A stretch of 31,116 bases of DNA, taken from NCBI GenBank assembly GCA_947254645.1, contig CAMYDW010000019.1:1-31116 (forward strand), in the 5' to 3' direction. Below are positions 15,539 through 22,718 of this stretch, in pieces. Below the pieces are notes generated by a model that was not told where the DNA came from, ran no database searches, and saw nothing but the letters and a program-made list of their open reading frames with translations. Numbering within the stretch: the first letter of the stretch is position 1; each line of letters begins with the position of its first letter. A program made the translations under genes and the position numbers. Source of the DNA: an uncultured Peptococcaceae bacterium. Its GTDB lineage: Bacteria > Bacillota > Peptococcia > Peptococcales > Peptococcaceae.

Positions 15539-17032
15539 TTAGTCAATTGGTTTCATGGTTGGGAAGAGGAGTACGTCACGAATGGATTCTGCGCCAGTGA
15601 GGAGCATCACCATACGGTCAATACCAATTCCGAGACCACCTGTTGGTGGTAGACCATATTCGAGGGCTTGGATAAAGTCTTCATCCATTGGATGGGCTTC
15701 ATCGTCGCCCTTTGCTTTTTCTTCTACCTGTTCTTCAAAGCGTTGACGTTGGTCAATTGGGTCGTTCAATTCAGAGAAGGCATTGGCATGCTCACGACCT
15801 ACAATGAAAAGCTCAAAGCGGTCTGTTAAATCTGGATTGGAGGCCTTACGACGTGCCAACGGAGAGATTTCTACAGGATAATCTGTGATAAAGGTTGGTT
15901 GAATAAGGGTGTGTTCAACAGCCCCATCAAACAACTCGCCAAGCACTTTTCCGCGTGGCATATCATCAGGAATATCCAAACCACGTTCACGTGCTGCTTG
16001 ACGGAATGCTTCATCACTCATATCACTCATGTAGTCGATGCCAGTGGCTTCTTTCACGGCATCGCTCATGGATACACGGCGCCATGGGGTTTCGAGGTCA
16101 ACATCCACATCGCCATTTTTAATGATGGCACTGCCAAGTACATTGGTCGCAACGGTACGGAAGAGGTTTTCGGTGAGATCCATCATGTCTTCATAATCCC
16201 CAAATGCTTGGTAGATTTCAAGCAAGGTGAATTCAGGGTTATGACGGGTATCAATCCCTTCGTTACGAAAAACACGACCAATTTCATAAACACGTTCCAT
16301 CCCACCAACGATGAGACGTTTGAGGTGCAATTCTAATGCGATGCGCATATAGAGGTCAATGTCCAATGCATTGTGATGGGTGATGAATGGACGTGCAGTT
16401 GCCCCACCAGCGATTGTATGAAGCACTGGGGTTTCAACTTCTAAAAATTGACGTTCGTCTAAATAGTGACGAATCGCTTGGATAATCTTGGTGCGTAAAA
16501 TAAAGGTTTTCTTGACATCTGCGTTCATGATAAGGTCAACATAGCGTTGACGATAGCGTGTTTCCACATCTGTTAAGCCATGGAATTTTTCTGGCAATGG
16601 ACGCATGGATTTGCAAAGAGGATCAAATTCATGCACTTGAATGCTAAGCTCACCACGTTCAGTGATGAATACTTTCCCTTTAATCCCGACAATATCACCA
16701 ATATCTGCTTTTTTGAAAAGCCAGTGCATGTCTTCGCCAATCAGGTCTTGGCGGGAGTAAATTTGGATGTTGCCACTAAGGTCAACAATATTGGCAAAGC
16801 CAGCTTTCCCTTGGCCACGTTTGGCCATGATACGCCCAGCAATTTTTACTTCTTCTTCAGATGCTAAAAGCGCTTCTTGGTTTTCGATAATTTCATTAAT
16901 GTGGTGGGTGCTTTCGTAACGATGCCCAAATGGGTCAATACCACGTTCACGTAATGCGTCCATTTTTTGCAAACGGACGTTCATAATTTGCTTTAAACCA
17001 CCATCGGTTTTCTTATTATTAGCGTCACTCAT
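15539..17032 (-). CDS. lysS: Lysyl-tRNA synthetase, class II
   Basis: The 497-residue enzyme charges tRNA-Lys. An OB-fold anticodon-binding domain occupies about residues 60-165 (VKIAGRIMAKRGQGKAGFANI). The class II catalytic core includes the ETPVLHTIAGGATARPF segment, motif 2 (FRNEGIDTRHNPEFTLLE) and the C-terminal motif 3 (GLGIGIDRMVMLLT), ending DVLLFPTMKPID. Length and motifs are those of a complete enzyme. It lies 15 nt downstream of greA on the same strand, a gene pair commonly seen in Bacillota, so both are read from the greA promoter. The start has AGAGG 7 nt upstream. Confidence 0.97.
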   Translation of the reverse strand: MSDANNKKTDGGLKQIMNVRLQKMDALRERGIDPFGHRYESTHHINEIIENQEALLASEEEVKIAGRIMAKRGQGKAGFANIVDLSGNIQIYSRQDLIGEDMHWLFKKADIGDIVGIKGKVFITERGELSIQVHEFDPLCKSMRPLPEKFHGLTDVETRYRQRYVDLIMNADVKKTFILRTKIIQAIRHYLDERQFLEVETPVLHTIAGGATARPFITHHNALDIDLYMRIALELHLKRLIVGGMERVYEIGRVFRNEGIDTRHNPEFTLLEIYQAFGDYEDMMDLTENLFRTVATNVLGSAIIKNGDVDVDLETPWRRVSMSDAVKEATGIDYMSDMSDEAFRQAARERGLDIPDDMPRGKVLGELFDGAVEHTLIQPTFITDYPVEISPLARRKASNPDLTDRFELFIVGREHANAFSELNDPIDQRQRFEEQVEEKAKGDDEAHPMDEDFIQALEYGLPPTGGLGIGIDRMVMLLTGAESIRDVLLFPTMKPID

Positions 17033-17047
17033 AATTTGCCTCTCGTT

Positions 17048-17524
17048 CTATTCGTGTCTTACTTCAACAACAGTATATTCCAACATGCCCATTGGTGCAG
17101 CTACGCTGATAGATTGTCCCTTGCGTTTGCCAAGGAGGGCAGCGCCTAATGGAGATTCGTTGGAAATTTTGTTGCGCATTGGGTCTGCTTCATTGGTCCC
17201 AACGATACGATATTCTTCTTCTTCGCCAAGCTCAACATCAAGAACAGTGACATAAGAACCGAGGTTGATGACACCCTTTGGCATAGATTCATCTTCGATT
17301 ACCTTTACGTTGTGAATCATTGCTTCAATGGTTTGAATACGGCCTTCAATGAATGCCTGTTCATTTTTTGCGTCATCGTATTCAGAGTTTTCGCTGAGAT
17401 CCCCAAAATCAATGGCCTGTTTAATACGTTCAGCCACTTCTTTACGGCGTACAGTTTTTAAGTTATTGAGTTCTGTTTTGAGGTTTTCAAATCCTTCTCG
17501 TGTAAGGATAACAGCTTCTTCCAT
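17048..17524 (-). CDS. greA: Transcription elongation factor GreA
   Basis: The 158-residue product rescues backtracked RNA polymerase by stimulating transcript cleavage. The N-terminal coiled coil carries the acidic tip region DFGDLSENSEYDDAKNEQAF, the GreA hallmark. The C-terminal FKBP-like domain includes YRIVGTNEADP and SPLGAALLGKRKGQ. It is the first gene of a two-gene operon with lysS. A strong promoter lies at 17607-17635, and a small hairpin follows in the leader (17582-17599). GGAGG is 10 nt before the start codon. It is divergent from lexA. Confidence 0.97.
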   Translation of the reverse strand: MEEAVILTREGFENLKTELNNLKTVRRKEVAERIKQAIDFGDLSENSEYDDAKNEQAFIEGRIQTIEAMIHNVKVIEDESMPKGVINLGSYVTVLDVELGEEEEYRIVGTNEADPMRNKISNESPLGAALLGKRKGQSISVAAPMGMLEYTVVEVRHE

Positions 17525-17581
17525 GTTTCACTTGCCTCCATTTATTTTAATAAAATCATTTTTTCTTTACATAGAAAATAA

Positions 17582-17599
17582 ATTGGGTATTCGCCCAAT
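17582..17599 (-). promoter_or_regulatory. Leader hairpin of greA-lysS mRNA
   Basis: ATTGGG/CCCAAT, a 6-bp stem with a 6-nt loop, is followed on the minus strand by TTTATTTTCT. It could act as a weak attenuator; no T-box features are seen. Confidence 0.35.
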
Positions 17600-17606
17600 C
17601 TAATAA

Positions 17607-17635
17607 ATTATATTCTTTGTCCAAGTAAAAGTCAA
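17607..17635 (-). promoter_or_regulatory. Promoter of greA-lysS
   Basis: On the minus strand TTGACT (17630-17635) and TATAAT (17607-17612) have exact 17-bp spacing. Confidence 0.85.
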
Positions 17636-17655
17636 GATGAAAGGGATGTCCTTTA

Positions 17656-17669
17656 CGAATGAACGTTTG
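17656..17669. promoter_or_regulatory. Candidate LexA (SOS) box 1
   Basis: CGAATGAACGTTTG matches the Bacillota SOS palindrome CGAAC-N4-GTTCG with two changes, and overlaps the lexA -35 region. Confidence 0.55.
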
Positions 17670-17695
17670 CTTATCATTGGTAAATATTGTATAAT
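17667..17695 (+). promoter_or_regulatory. Promoter of lexA
   Basis: TTGCTT (17667-17672) and TATAAT (17690-17695) are 17 bp apart, 40 nt before the lexA start. The -35 is weak, as is usual for a repressed promoter. Confidence 0.65.
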
Positions 17696-17705
17696 AAAAA
17701 GAAAA

Positions 17706-17719
17706 CAAACACTCGTTCC
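17706..17719. promoter_or_regulatory. Candidate LexA (SOS) box 2
   Basis: CAAACACTCGTTCC matches CGAAC-N4-GTTCG with two changes. It lies just downstream of the lexA -10. Confidence 0.5.
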
Positions 17720-17735
17720 TGAAAGGGGTATTGGC

Positions 17736-18422
17736 ATGAGCCAAGAAATACACAGCAAAAAAAATGGAAAAGATCTTTCACCGCGCCAGAAAGATATTTT
17801 GACTTACATTATTAGTTATGTTGAAGACAGAGGTTATCCACCAGCAGTGCGTGAAATTGGGCAGGCGGTGGGCTTGAGCTCTAGCTCTACTGTTCATAGT
17901 CATTTGCATTCCTTGGAAGATAGGGGCTTTATCAAGCGCGACCCTACCAAGCCTCGTACCATTATGATTCTTAAAAATACCGATGGCAGCGATTATTCTG
18001 CTGGTGGAGATTTATATCATCAGGAAAACGAAGAAACCTTTGATGAAATGGTGAATCTACCTGTGCTTGGCAACGTGGCAGCAGGTGAACCGATTTTCGC
18101 TGATGAAAATGTGGAGGATCAAATCTCCTTCTCCATGCGTTTTGTTCGTGCAGAAGGCTCTTTTATGTTGCGTATTCGTGGGGAGAGCATGATTAATATC
18201 GGTATTATGGATGGCGACTATATTATTGTGGCCCCACAACAGGTGGCAAACAATGGCGATGTTATTGTGGCGTTGATTGGCGATGAAGCCACTTGTAAAA
18301 CCTTCTATCGTGAAAAAAATCGTGTGCGCTTACAACCAGAAAATGACACCATGGAACCAATCTATGTAGAAAATCCAATGATTATCGGCAAAGTGATTGG
18401 TGTCTATCGAGACATGCACTAA
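17736..18422 (+). CDS. lexA: SOS repressor LexA
   Basis: The 228-residue product has an N-terminal winged helix (LSPRQKDILTYIISYVEDRG, then YPPAVREIG and SSSSTVHSHLHSLEDRGFI). The linker holds the Ala-Gly self-cleavage site (NVAAGEP, A116-G117). The C-terminal peptidase has Ser151 in GESM and Lys188 in TCKTF. All catalytic parts are present, so it should be a working RecA-responsive repressor. The N-terminus is a little longer than in Bacillus. ATG 17736 is chosen because GAAAGGGG lies 7 nt upstream; an earlier frame opening at 17637 overlaps the promoter. Two CGAAC-like boxes flank its promoter, indicating autoregulation. Confidence 0.96.
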   Translation: MSQEIHSKKNGKDLSPRQKDILTYIISYVEDRGYPPAVREIGQAVGLSSSSTVHSHLHSLEDRGFIKRDPTKPRTIMILKNTDGSDYSAGGDLYHQENEETFDEMVNLPVLGNVAAGEPIFADENVEDQISFSMRFVRAEGSFMLRIRGESMINIGIMDGDYIIVAPQQVANNGDVIVALIGDEATCKTFYREKNRVRLQPENDTMEPIYVENPMIIGKVIGVYRDMH

Positions 18423-18462
18423 AAAAAGAACGGCTTCTTTTCAAAGAAGCCGTTCTTTTTTT
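18421..18462. terminator. Bidirectional terminator between lexA and the TauE-like gene
   Basis: A 20-bp perfect stem (18421-18440 with 18443-18462, arm core GAACGGCTTC) has A- and T-tracts at both ends. It serves convergent genes; the stop of the minus-strand gene overlaps it. Confidence 0.9.
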
Positions 18463-19201
18463 ATAAGCTTTGGAGGCCAGTATAAATAGCGACGATTGCG
18501 CCAACAGTTGCAAGAAATAATGCCATGTTACGGGCTTGGATTGGCTTGATATACGCAGATAGCCAGTCTCCTAGATGGGTGCCAATAAAAATACTGACAA
18601 CGCTGATGATGGCAATGGCAGTCAAAGAAATATTCTCTGGCAAGGACACCCCACTCATGAGCTTAAGAGCCACAGATAGGGTGGCAAAGGTGGCGAAGGT
18701 AGGCTGCATGGTGGCTGCAAAATTTTCTTGTTTCCATTTGGAAATACGAGAGTACAAAACAAGAGCAGGGCCACTCATGCCTGCAGAAATACTAGAAAAC
18801 CCACTGAAAACACCTGCCAAAATACGCCACTTCTCTCCAGTGAAGGCAGGAAGGTTTTTGACACCTAGAGTGGTAATCAAGGAAAAGAAAACAAAGCCGC
18901 CGATGATGATTTTTAACCAACCTGTAGGAAGATGGTTGATGAGCCAGAGACCTGGAATCATCCCCAAAAAGCCGCTGAAGGTGATAATGGCATATTTTTT
19001 CCACTCAATATAATGCCTGAGGGGGTAAATCATCATCAAAGCGCCTAAAAGGCCTACCAAGTTTGTAATTAGTACCCCTGAAATAGGCCCGATTAAAGCC
19101 GTCAAAAAGGGACTGGTAACAATACCAATCCCTGTGCCTGAAAGTCGTTGAATCGTTGCACCAACAATAATTGCCAGTGCAATAATAAGTAGGGTTATCA
19201 A
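18461..19201 (-). CDS. TauE/SafE-family membrane transporter
   Basis: The 246-residue product has about seven to eight membrane helices. The N-terminal RLSGTGIGIVTSPFL repeat and the second-half FSGFSSISAGMSGPALVLY repeat are typical of the TauE/SafE (DUF81) family, which exports or imports small organic or sulfur-containing anions. The start is TTG 19201, preceded by AAGGAC about 8 nt upstream; no ATG fits. It begins 14 nt after the stop of the PspC-domain gene upstream, so it probably belongs to the same transcript (Crp/Fnr-PspC-PspC-TauE). The substrate is unknown. Confidence 0.85.
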   Translation of the reverse strand: MITLLIIALAIIVGATIQRLSGTGIGIVTSPFLTALIGPISGVLITNLVGLLGALMMIYPLRHYIEWKKYAIITFSGFLGMIPGLWLINHLPTGWLKIIIGGFVFFSLITTLGVKNLPAFTGEKWRILAGVFSGFSSISAGMSGPALVLYSRISKWKQENFAATMQPTFATFATLSVALKLMSGVSLPENISLTAIAIISVVSIFIGTHLGDWLSAYIKPIQARNMALFLATVGAIVAIYTGLQSL

Positions 19202-19215
19202 ATGAAAGTCCTTTC

Positions 19216-19422
19216 TTACATAGTTGGTTCTTCTTCATCCATAATGAGCCAACATAAGATATAAATAATGACAGTTGGGAAGGTCATCGGCAAGAAAGAA
19301 AGCACGATAGCAGCTACACGAATAGCGGTGCTGTCCACATCGAGCCATTGTGCGAGACCTCCACAAACACCAGCAATTTTTTTGTCTGTTGTTGAACGAC
19401 GTAATGGTCTTTTATCAGACAT
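19216..19422 (-). CDS. PspC-domain membrane protein (short)
   Basis: The 68-residue product starts PLRRSTTDKKIAGVCGGLAQWLDVDST, the PspC domain signature, followed by one membrane helix (TFPTVIIYILCWLIM) and an acidic tail DEEEPTM. PspC proteins anchor envelope-stress signalling in Proteobacteria; in Bacillota they are small membrane proteins of unclear role. I chose ATG 19422 (AAGGAAG upstream) over ATG 19440. It is the second of two adjacent PspC genes, 24 nt after the other, probably a tandem duplicate that has diverged. Confidence 0.88.
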   Translation of the reverse strand: MSDKRPLRRSTTDKKIAGVCGGLAQWLDVDSTAIRVAAIVLSFLPMTFPTVIIYILCWLIMDEEEPTM

Positions 19423-19446
19423 TCTATCACTTCCTTTCATTCAGGA

Positions 19447-19719
19447 TTACACATCAATGGTTTCTTTATAATCATCGCCAAGGGTGTTTGGCTGTTGATC
19501 ATAAATGCGTCGGAAAGAAGGATGCTCACTCAGTGGTTGTGCCGGAATGAAAATATAAGCCAATAGATACAAAATTGGTCCTGGTACGCCACCAGGCGCA
19601 CAGAGTAATAAAAAGATTACACGAAAAATTCGTGGAGAAACATTAAAAAATTCTCCGAGTCCACTACAAACACCAGCGATTTTTCTGCCGGCGATAGGAC
19701 GTAATAATTTTTTTGCCAT
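19447..19719 (-). CDS. PspC-domain membrane protein (longer paralogue)
   Basis: The 90-residue product has the PspC core LRPIAGRKIAGVCSGLGEFF, a membrane helix (VPGPILYLLAYIFIPA) and a 30-residue hydrophilic tail rich in Asp and Gln. ATG 19719 is chosen because GAGGTG lies 6 nt upstream; the frame opens earlier but without a ribosome binding site. It follows the Crp/Fnr gene by 57 nt and precedes the shorter paralogue on the same strand. Its function is likely envelope-related, by family only. Confidence 0.88.
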   Translation of the reverse strand: MAKKLLRPIAGRKIAGVCSGLGEFFNVSPRIFRVIFLLLCAPGGVPGPILYLLAYIFIPAQPLSEHPSFRRIYDQQPNTLGDDYKETIDV

Positions 19720-19776
19720 AAGAAACACCTCAATATTTGTTATTTGTTGATTTATAGCAATCGTCACAGGACGATG

Positions 19777-20487
19777 TTATATACATTGGAAAGGCAGATC
19801 ACACATATCTTCAAAATAATCCATGTCGATGATTTCAATTTCATCGTTGGTTTTGCGCATGACATTTTCAAGCTCTAGGTTGCGCATGACAGTGGAAACC
19901 GACACACGATTAATGCCGATGTATTTGGAAATATCATAGTGGGAAAGTTTGCCAGTATAAAGATAATGACCATTGTCTAAGCGTTGACCATATTCTAACA
20001 CATATTTATATATAAATTTACATACACGATAACGAGGATCTTTTACCAAATCATCTGCAACTTGGATATTTGCATTTACTGTCAGGGTACAGAGCCAATC
20101 AATGATGGTATGATTGAACTTCGTTTTTTGCATCAACACTTCTTCCACGAAGGAACGCTCAAAACGATAGAAGGTGCAGGCTGTTTTAGCAGTGATTTGT
20201 TCGCTGCTGTCACTGTCTTTTTTTAGGAAAAACAGTGTTTCAGCGCATAAACTAGGGGACATCAATACACGAATGATACGTTCTTTGCCATTGGGTGTGA
20301 GGATACTGTGGTAAGCCACCCCTTTGTGCAAGTAATAGAGGTAGTCGACCGTGTAGCAACTTGGAATGATACAACTGCCTTTTTTAAATTGAATTTTTTC
20401 AGCATGTGAAAGGTATTCTTCTAAAAAACATAGTTGCTCATCTTGACGGAAAAAATATTTCATGTCTTCAGATGTTTTTTCTGCCAT
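19777..20487 (-). CDS. Crp/Fnr-family transcriptional regulator
   Basis: The 236-residue product has an N-terminal cyclic-nucleotide-binding-type beta roll (about residues 25-125: FKKGSCIIPSCYTVDYLYYLHKG to SSEQITAKTACTFYRFE) and a C-terminal winged helix (about 165-225: YTGKLSHYDISKYIGINRVSVSTVMRNLE). No N-terminal cysteine cluster is seen, so an Fnr-type iron-sulfur sensor is unlikely. The effector is unknown. ATG 20487 has GGAGG 8 nt upstream and an extended -10 promoter at 20528-20536. It heads a same-strand run with two PspC genes and a TauE-like gene, and is a candidate local regulator of that group. Confidence 0.9.
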   Translation of the reverse strand: MAEKTSEDMKYFFRQDEQLCFLEEYLSHAEKIQFKKGSCIIPSCYTVDYLYYLHKGVAYHSILTPNGKERIIRVLMSPSLCAETLFFLKKDSDSSEQITAKTACTFYRFERSFVEEVLMQKTKFNHTIIDWLCTLTVNANIQVADDLVKDPRYRVCKFIYKYVLEYGQRLDNGHYLYTGKLSHYDISKYIGINRVSVSTVMRNLELENVMRKTNDEIEIIDMDYFEDMCDLPFQCI

Positions 20488-20527
20488 GGTGCTTTCCTCC
20501 TTGAAATAATAAAATAAGGCTTGCTTT

Positions 20528-20536
20528 ATTATACCA
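20528..20536 (-). promoter_or_regulatory. Extended -10 promoter of the Crp/Fnr gene
   Basis: On the minus strand TGGTATAAT, a perfect extended -10 about 40 nt before the start codon. No clear -35. Confidence 0.6.
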
Positions 20537-20595
20537 TGAACAAGCACATAAAAAAGGAGCATTTTGCTATTGTTTTTAAAATAGGATATACTTTA

Positions 20596-20601
20596 TATAA
20601 T
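20596..20601 (+). promoter_or_regulatory. Possible -10 box of the nfo transcript
   Basis: TATAAT lies 21 nt before the nfo start. The upstream -35 is poor (TTGTTT at 20 bp), and the leader would be very short, so this is tentative. Confidence 0.4.
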
Positions 20602-20622
20602 GTTACAGAAGGAGGATCGCCC

Positions 20623-21462
20623 ATGCTTTTAGGCGCTCATATGACAATAGGAAAAGGATTTGATCGTGCAGGAATGGATGCACTTTCTATTGGGGCAACG
20701 GCCATGCAAGTTTTTACACGCAATCCGCGTGGTGGTCGTGCGCGTATTCTCAAAGAGGATGAAATCATACGCTTGCAAGAGGTGCGTAAAAAAGGATTGG
20801 CAGCGATTGTATGTCATGCACCTTATACCATGAATTTGGCTTCAAGCAATGAGGAAGTACGACAATTTGGCATTGACACCCTAAAAGAAGATGCGCTTCG
20901 TGCAGGACGCTTGGGTGCCTGTGGCTTGGTGCTACATACGGGAGCCCACACAGGCGCTGGCATAGAAGAAGGTCTTGCGCGGGTGATGAAAGGCCTTGAA
21001 GAGATACTTCCAGTGATGCCAAAGGGCACACGATTGCTGTTAGAAATGATGAGTGGCTCTGGCAGCGAGCTTGGGAGTCGCATTGAAGAAATCAAAAAAA
21101 TATTAACTTATTTCAATGCGCCGGAACGTTTAGGGGTTTGCTTGGATACCTGCCACCTCCATTCTGCAGGCTATGATATGCAAGCGTGGGCGCAGTTTAA
21201 AGAACAATGGTGTATGGATTTGCCTTGGTCGGTTATTGGGTGCTTGCACATGAATGATAGCAAAACACCTTTTGAAAGCCATAAAGATAGACACGAACGG
21301 CTAGGAGAAGGGTCTATCGGCTGGCAAGCCTTTGAGACGATTGTTCAAGATGAAGCAATGAATGGTATCCCTATTATTATGGAAACCCCTAATGAATTAG
21401 AGGGATGGCAAAATGAAATAGCACATTTAAGAGCGATATTAGATGAGAAAAGAGGGTCGTAG
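20623..21462 (+). CDS. nfo: Deoxyribonuclease IV (endonuclease IV, AP endonuclease)
   Basis: The 279-residue product cleaves abasic sites in base-excision repair. It is a TIM-barrel enzyme starting MLLGAHMTIGKGFDRAG with the metal-binding His in GAHM. Further signature pieces are CHAPYTMNLAS, VLHTGAHTG, LLEMMSG, GVCLDTCHLHSAGYD, HMNDSKTPFESHKDRHERLGEG and IMETP, which carry the His/Glu/Asp ligands of the three zinc ions. Length is normal. ATG 20623 has GAAGGAGG 6 nt upstream. It is divergent from the Crp/Fnr gene and directly abuts the next unknown gene, whose ATG follows the stop codon. Confidence 0.96.
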   Translation: MLLGAHMTIGKGFDRAGMDALSIGATAMQVFTRNPRGGRARILKEDEIIRLQEVRKKGLAAIVCHAPYTMNLASSNEEVRQFGIDTLKEDALRAGRLGACGLVLHTGAHTGAGIEEGLARVMKGLEEILPVMPKGTRLLLEMMSGSGSELGSRIEEIKKILTYFNAPERLGVCLDTCHLHSAGYDMQAWAQFKEQWCMDLPWSVIGCLHMNDSKTPFESHKDRHERLGEGSIGWQAFETIVQDEAMNGIPIIMETPNELEGWQNEIAHLRAILDEKRGS

Positions 21463-22098
21463 ATGGCGTTTAGATTATTAGACTTTGGGATTCCAGATTA
21501 TGATAGCAACGTAGAAGTGCTCTATCAAAGAGCCGTTGAAAAGGGAGAAAGTCATTTTATTGGCGACAAAGAATTTATTGTCTATGAAGCAGGCACGACC
21601 AACATGCTGTTGATTCTTTGTTTTGAGTTTGCTGTAGATGGTGAGACGCCAAAAAATGTGATCGCCCATACATTTTTAAAAAATGAGGTGCGTTGGCAAG
21701 GCACTATTGAAACAACAGACACACAATCCTTCTTTTATGATGGACAAAACAAGTGGCCAGTAGAAGTGATTCACCCCATAGAAGCACAACAAAAAATATG
21801 GACACCAATGCTCTATATTGATAAAATGGATTTTAGTAAAAATGAGAGCGTTTTTGCATCTGTGGAGAGTGGCATAAGAGCGATAGACAATGATGTAAAA
21901 GTGATTGCTAAAATAGGAAAAATCACACCGATTGCATTGAGCCAGCTATGGATTTATTCCCTTGTAGAATTGTGGATAGGGGAAAAGCGGTTGTATGCAC
22001 CTGTGCCAAGAGAACACATCGAAGATCATATAATGGATTGGCAAGAAGGGGTTTGGTGTGAAATCTCTGGCAAACTATCATTGATGAAAGTTTGGTAA
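21463..22098 (+). CDS. Unknown protein translationally coupled to endonuclease IV
   Basis: The 211-residue soluble-looking product has mixed alpha/beta composition and no membrane helix. It is rich in aromatic residues, with several Trp (NEVRWQGTIE, NKWPVEVIHP, QLWIYSLVELWIG, MDWQEGVWCE). Its ATG follows the nfo TAG with no gap, and GAGGG lies 5 nt upstream inside nfo, so the two are made together. I do not recognise the family; no catalytic motif stands out. Coupling to nfo hints at a DNA-repair or stress link, but that rests on position only. Confidence 0.75.
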   Translation: MAFRLLDFGIPDYDSNVEVLYQRAVEKGESHFIGDKEFIVYEAGTTNMLLILCFEFAVDGETPKNVIAHTFLKNEVRWQGTIETTDTQSFFYDGQNKWPVEVIHPIEAQQKIWTPMLYIDKMDFSKNESVFASVESGIRAIDNDVKVIAKIGKITPIALSQLWIYSLVELWIGEKRLYAPVPREHIEDHIMDWQEGVWCEISGKLSLMKVW

Positions 22099-22185
22099 AT
22101 AATATATTAATTTGTTTTTATGGATGAAAAGCACAGAGCAAATTATTTTATTTAAATATTTAAAGATTTATCATAAATTTGAAAT

Positions 22186-22228
22186 GATTTGCTCGCAAAA
22201 ACCAAGTAACTGTTTTGCGGGCAAGATC
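22186..22228 (+). promoter_or_regulatory. Leader hairpin upstream of the flavodoxin gene
   Basis: A 12-bp stem TTGCTCGCAAAA/TTTTGCGGGCAA (one G-U pair) with a 12-nt loop lies 26 nt before the flavodoxin start. No T-run follows, so it is not a simple terminator; a regulatory or mRNA-stabilising structure is possible. Confidence 0.4.
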
Positions 22229-22250
22229 ATAGAAAAGCGAGGATGTAGAG

Positions 22251-22667
22251 ATGAAAATTGCAGTACGCTATTATACAAAAACAGGGAACACCAAAAAATT
22301 AGCGGATGCTGTAGCCGAACAGCTAGGCTTGGAAGCCCTTACTGTAGATGTTCCTTTGTCAGAGGATGTGGATGTTTTGTTTTTGTGCAACTCTGTCTAT
22401 TGGGCAGGTGTTGATGCGAAGGTAAAGGATTTTTTAGCAAACCCAGGGGCAAGAATTGGTCGCATTATCAATGTGTCCACTGCAGGAATTATTGAATCCA
22501 CCTACAAGCAAATGAAAAAAATCGCCTTTGACTATTATATTCCCCTTGATACCAATGAATTCCATTGCCGTGGCTCTTTTAATGCCCTTCACCCAGGGAA
22601 TCCAACTGCTGATGATGTGAAAGCGGTTAAGATTTTTGCAGCAGGTGTGGTGGCATCCCTTTCTTAA
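22251..22667 (+). CDS. Flavodoxin-family protein
   Basis: The 138-residue product starts MKIAVRYYTKTGNTKKLADAV, in which the TKTGNT loop is the FMN phosphate-binding site of flavodoxins. VDVLFLCNSVYWAGVD is the second core strand and loop, and INVSTAGI fits the third. Short-chain flavodoxins carry electrons at low potential. The protein is slightly shorter than classical ones and has RGSFNALHPGNPT near the end, as in flavodoxin-like proteins of anaerobes. It is monocistronic, preceded by a hairpin leader and followed by a bidirectional terminator. GAGG lies 9 nt upstream of the start. Confidence 0.85.
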   Translation: MKIAVRYYTKTGNTKKLADAVAEQLGLEALTVDVPLSEDVDVLFLCNSVYWAGVDAKVKDFLANPGARIGRIINVSTAGIIESTYKQMKKIAFDYYIPLDTNEFHCRGSFNALHPGNPTADDVKAVKIFAAGVVASLS

Positions 22668-22672
22668 TTATA

Positions 22673-22718
22673 AATAAAAAAAGACATTTTCTTAAAAAAG
22701 AAAATGTCTTTTTTTATT
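22673..22718. terminator. Bidirectional terminator
   Basis: A 21-bp perfect stem (22673-22693 with 22698-22718) around AAAA has A- and T-tracts at both ends. It serves the convergent flavodoxin and XRE-regulator genes. Confidence 0.9.

Noticed and set aside
15539..17032. Long plus-strand open frames opposite lysS and greA
   Set aside because: They are shadows of strongly coding minus-strand genes, lack ribosome binding sites and have unlikely composition.
22099..22250. Possible FMN riboswitch before the flavodoxin gene
   Set aside because: The multi-branched conserved FMN-box strings are absent; only one simple hairpin is seen.
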